From positions 8,958,023 to 9,022,022 of the forward strand of contig JANVCC010000040.1 in assembly GCA_025345505.1 (NCBI GenBank): a stretch of 64,000 nt of DNA. Reading direction: 5' to 3'. Made by a program: the position numbers and the translations under genes. The stretch is from Todiramphus chloris collaris. Lineage: Eukaryota > Chordata > Aves > Coraciiformes > Alcedinidae. Below the pieces are notes generated by a model that did not search any database, was not told the DNA's origin, and saw nothing but the letters and a program-made list of their open reading frames with translations. This document shows positions 63,729-64,000 of the stretch, one piece after another; the first letter of the stretch is position 1; every line of letters begins with the position of its first letter.

Positions 63729-64000
63729 ATGATGCCCCGCGGGAAGAGGGACCCCGTCCTGCTCTCCCATGCCGAGCTGCCCGTCACCGACAGTGAGGGT
63801 CCCCGCGGCAGCGGTGAGGGACAGAGGTCCACGTCGGAAGAGGAGGGCCACCTCCCCAGCCTGCCCCGTGACGACCTCACCAAGAGCATGTCGGGCTCCT
63901 CCGTCTCCTCTTACCACTCTGCCCTGTGCTCAGAGGGGACAGAGACCTTCAAGGACTGCCTGGAGTTTCTGGACGAGGAGAGGACCCCCCTCCGGGACAC
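63729..64000 (+). CDS. N-terminus of an unidentified acidic, Ser-rich protein (runs off the window)
   Basis: From the first of two adjacent ATG codons in a good context (CTACCATGATG) the frame stays open for 90 codons to the window edge. It begins MMPRGKRDPVLL and continues with LPVTDSEG, STSEEEG, then DDLTKSMSGSSVSSYHSALC and ETFKDCLEFLDEE. The mixture of acidic clusters, a Ser-rich patch and a short amphipathic segment looks like true coding sequence of a cytoplasmic or regulatory protein, unlike the Arg/Pro/Gly noise in nearby frames. The frame is also open upstream to 63,594, so the ATG could be internal to an exon. I do not recognise the family. SPOCK1's usual upstream neighbour in mammals is KLHL3, but this is not a kelch-family N-terminus that I recognise. 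Confidence 0.55.
   Translation, partial: MMPRGKRDPVLLSHAELPVTDSEGPRGSGEGQRSTSEEEGHLPSLPRDDLTKSMSGSSVSSYHSALCSEGTETFKDCLEFLDEERTPLRD

Overview
The window looks like nuclear DNA from a bird. The background is AT-rich and intron-dense, and coding sequence is very sparse. It carries several CR1 LINE copies with the avian 3' end (a '...AGAATCAT/ATAGAAT...GGTTGGAA...' block on the + strand, so the elements lie on the minus strand). It also carries two solo LTRs of types I associate with neoavian, especially passerine, endogenous retroviruses. No bacterial features, tRNA, rRNA or CRISPR were seen.

The only gene recognised with confidence is SPOCK1 (testican-1), on the minus strand. Its signal-peptide/N-terminal coding exon is at 10,593-10,760. 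It sits at the left edge of a strong CpG island (about 10,740-11,560) that must hold the promoter and a 5' untranslated exon. Positions 1-10,592 are then the start of SPOCK1's large next intron. Everything right of about 11,560 is upstream, intergenic DNA.

From 11.7 to 59.8 kb is an AT-rich gene desert with dispersed repeats. It holds CR1 copies at 11.69-12.28, 41.95-42.13, 52.34-54.24 and 56.23-56.93 kb, an old decayed CR1/L3-like LINE at 22.26-23.19 kb, solo LTRs at 38.38-39.02 and 46.86-47.31 kb, and several microsatellites. It also holds a perfect 33-bp inverted repeat (27,414-27,487) and a poly(G) run of 23 (18,002-18,024). The 52.3-54.2 kb CR1 is unusual: it keeps ORF1, part of the endonuclease and apparently the GC-rich 5' region, but lacks its 3' part.

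From 59.8 kb to the end the DNA becomes GC-rich. A second CpG island lies at about 60.08-60.77 kb. At 63,729 a + strand open frame with a good start context runs off the window end; it looks like the acidic, serine-rich N-terminus of a protein I could not identify. The right edge therefore probably enters the next gene or gene pair beyond the SPOCK1 upstream desert.
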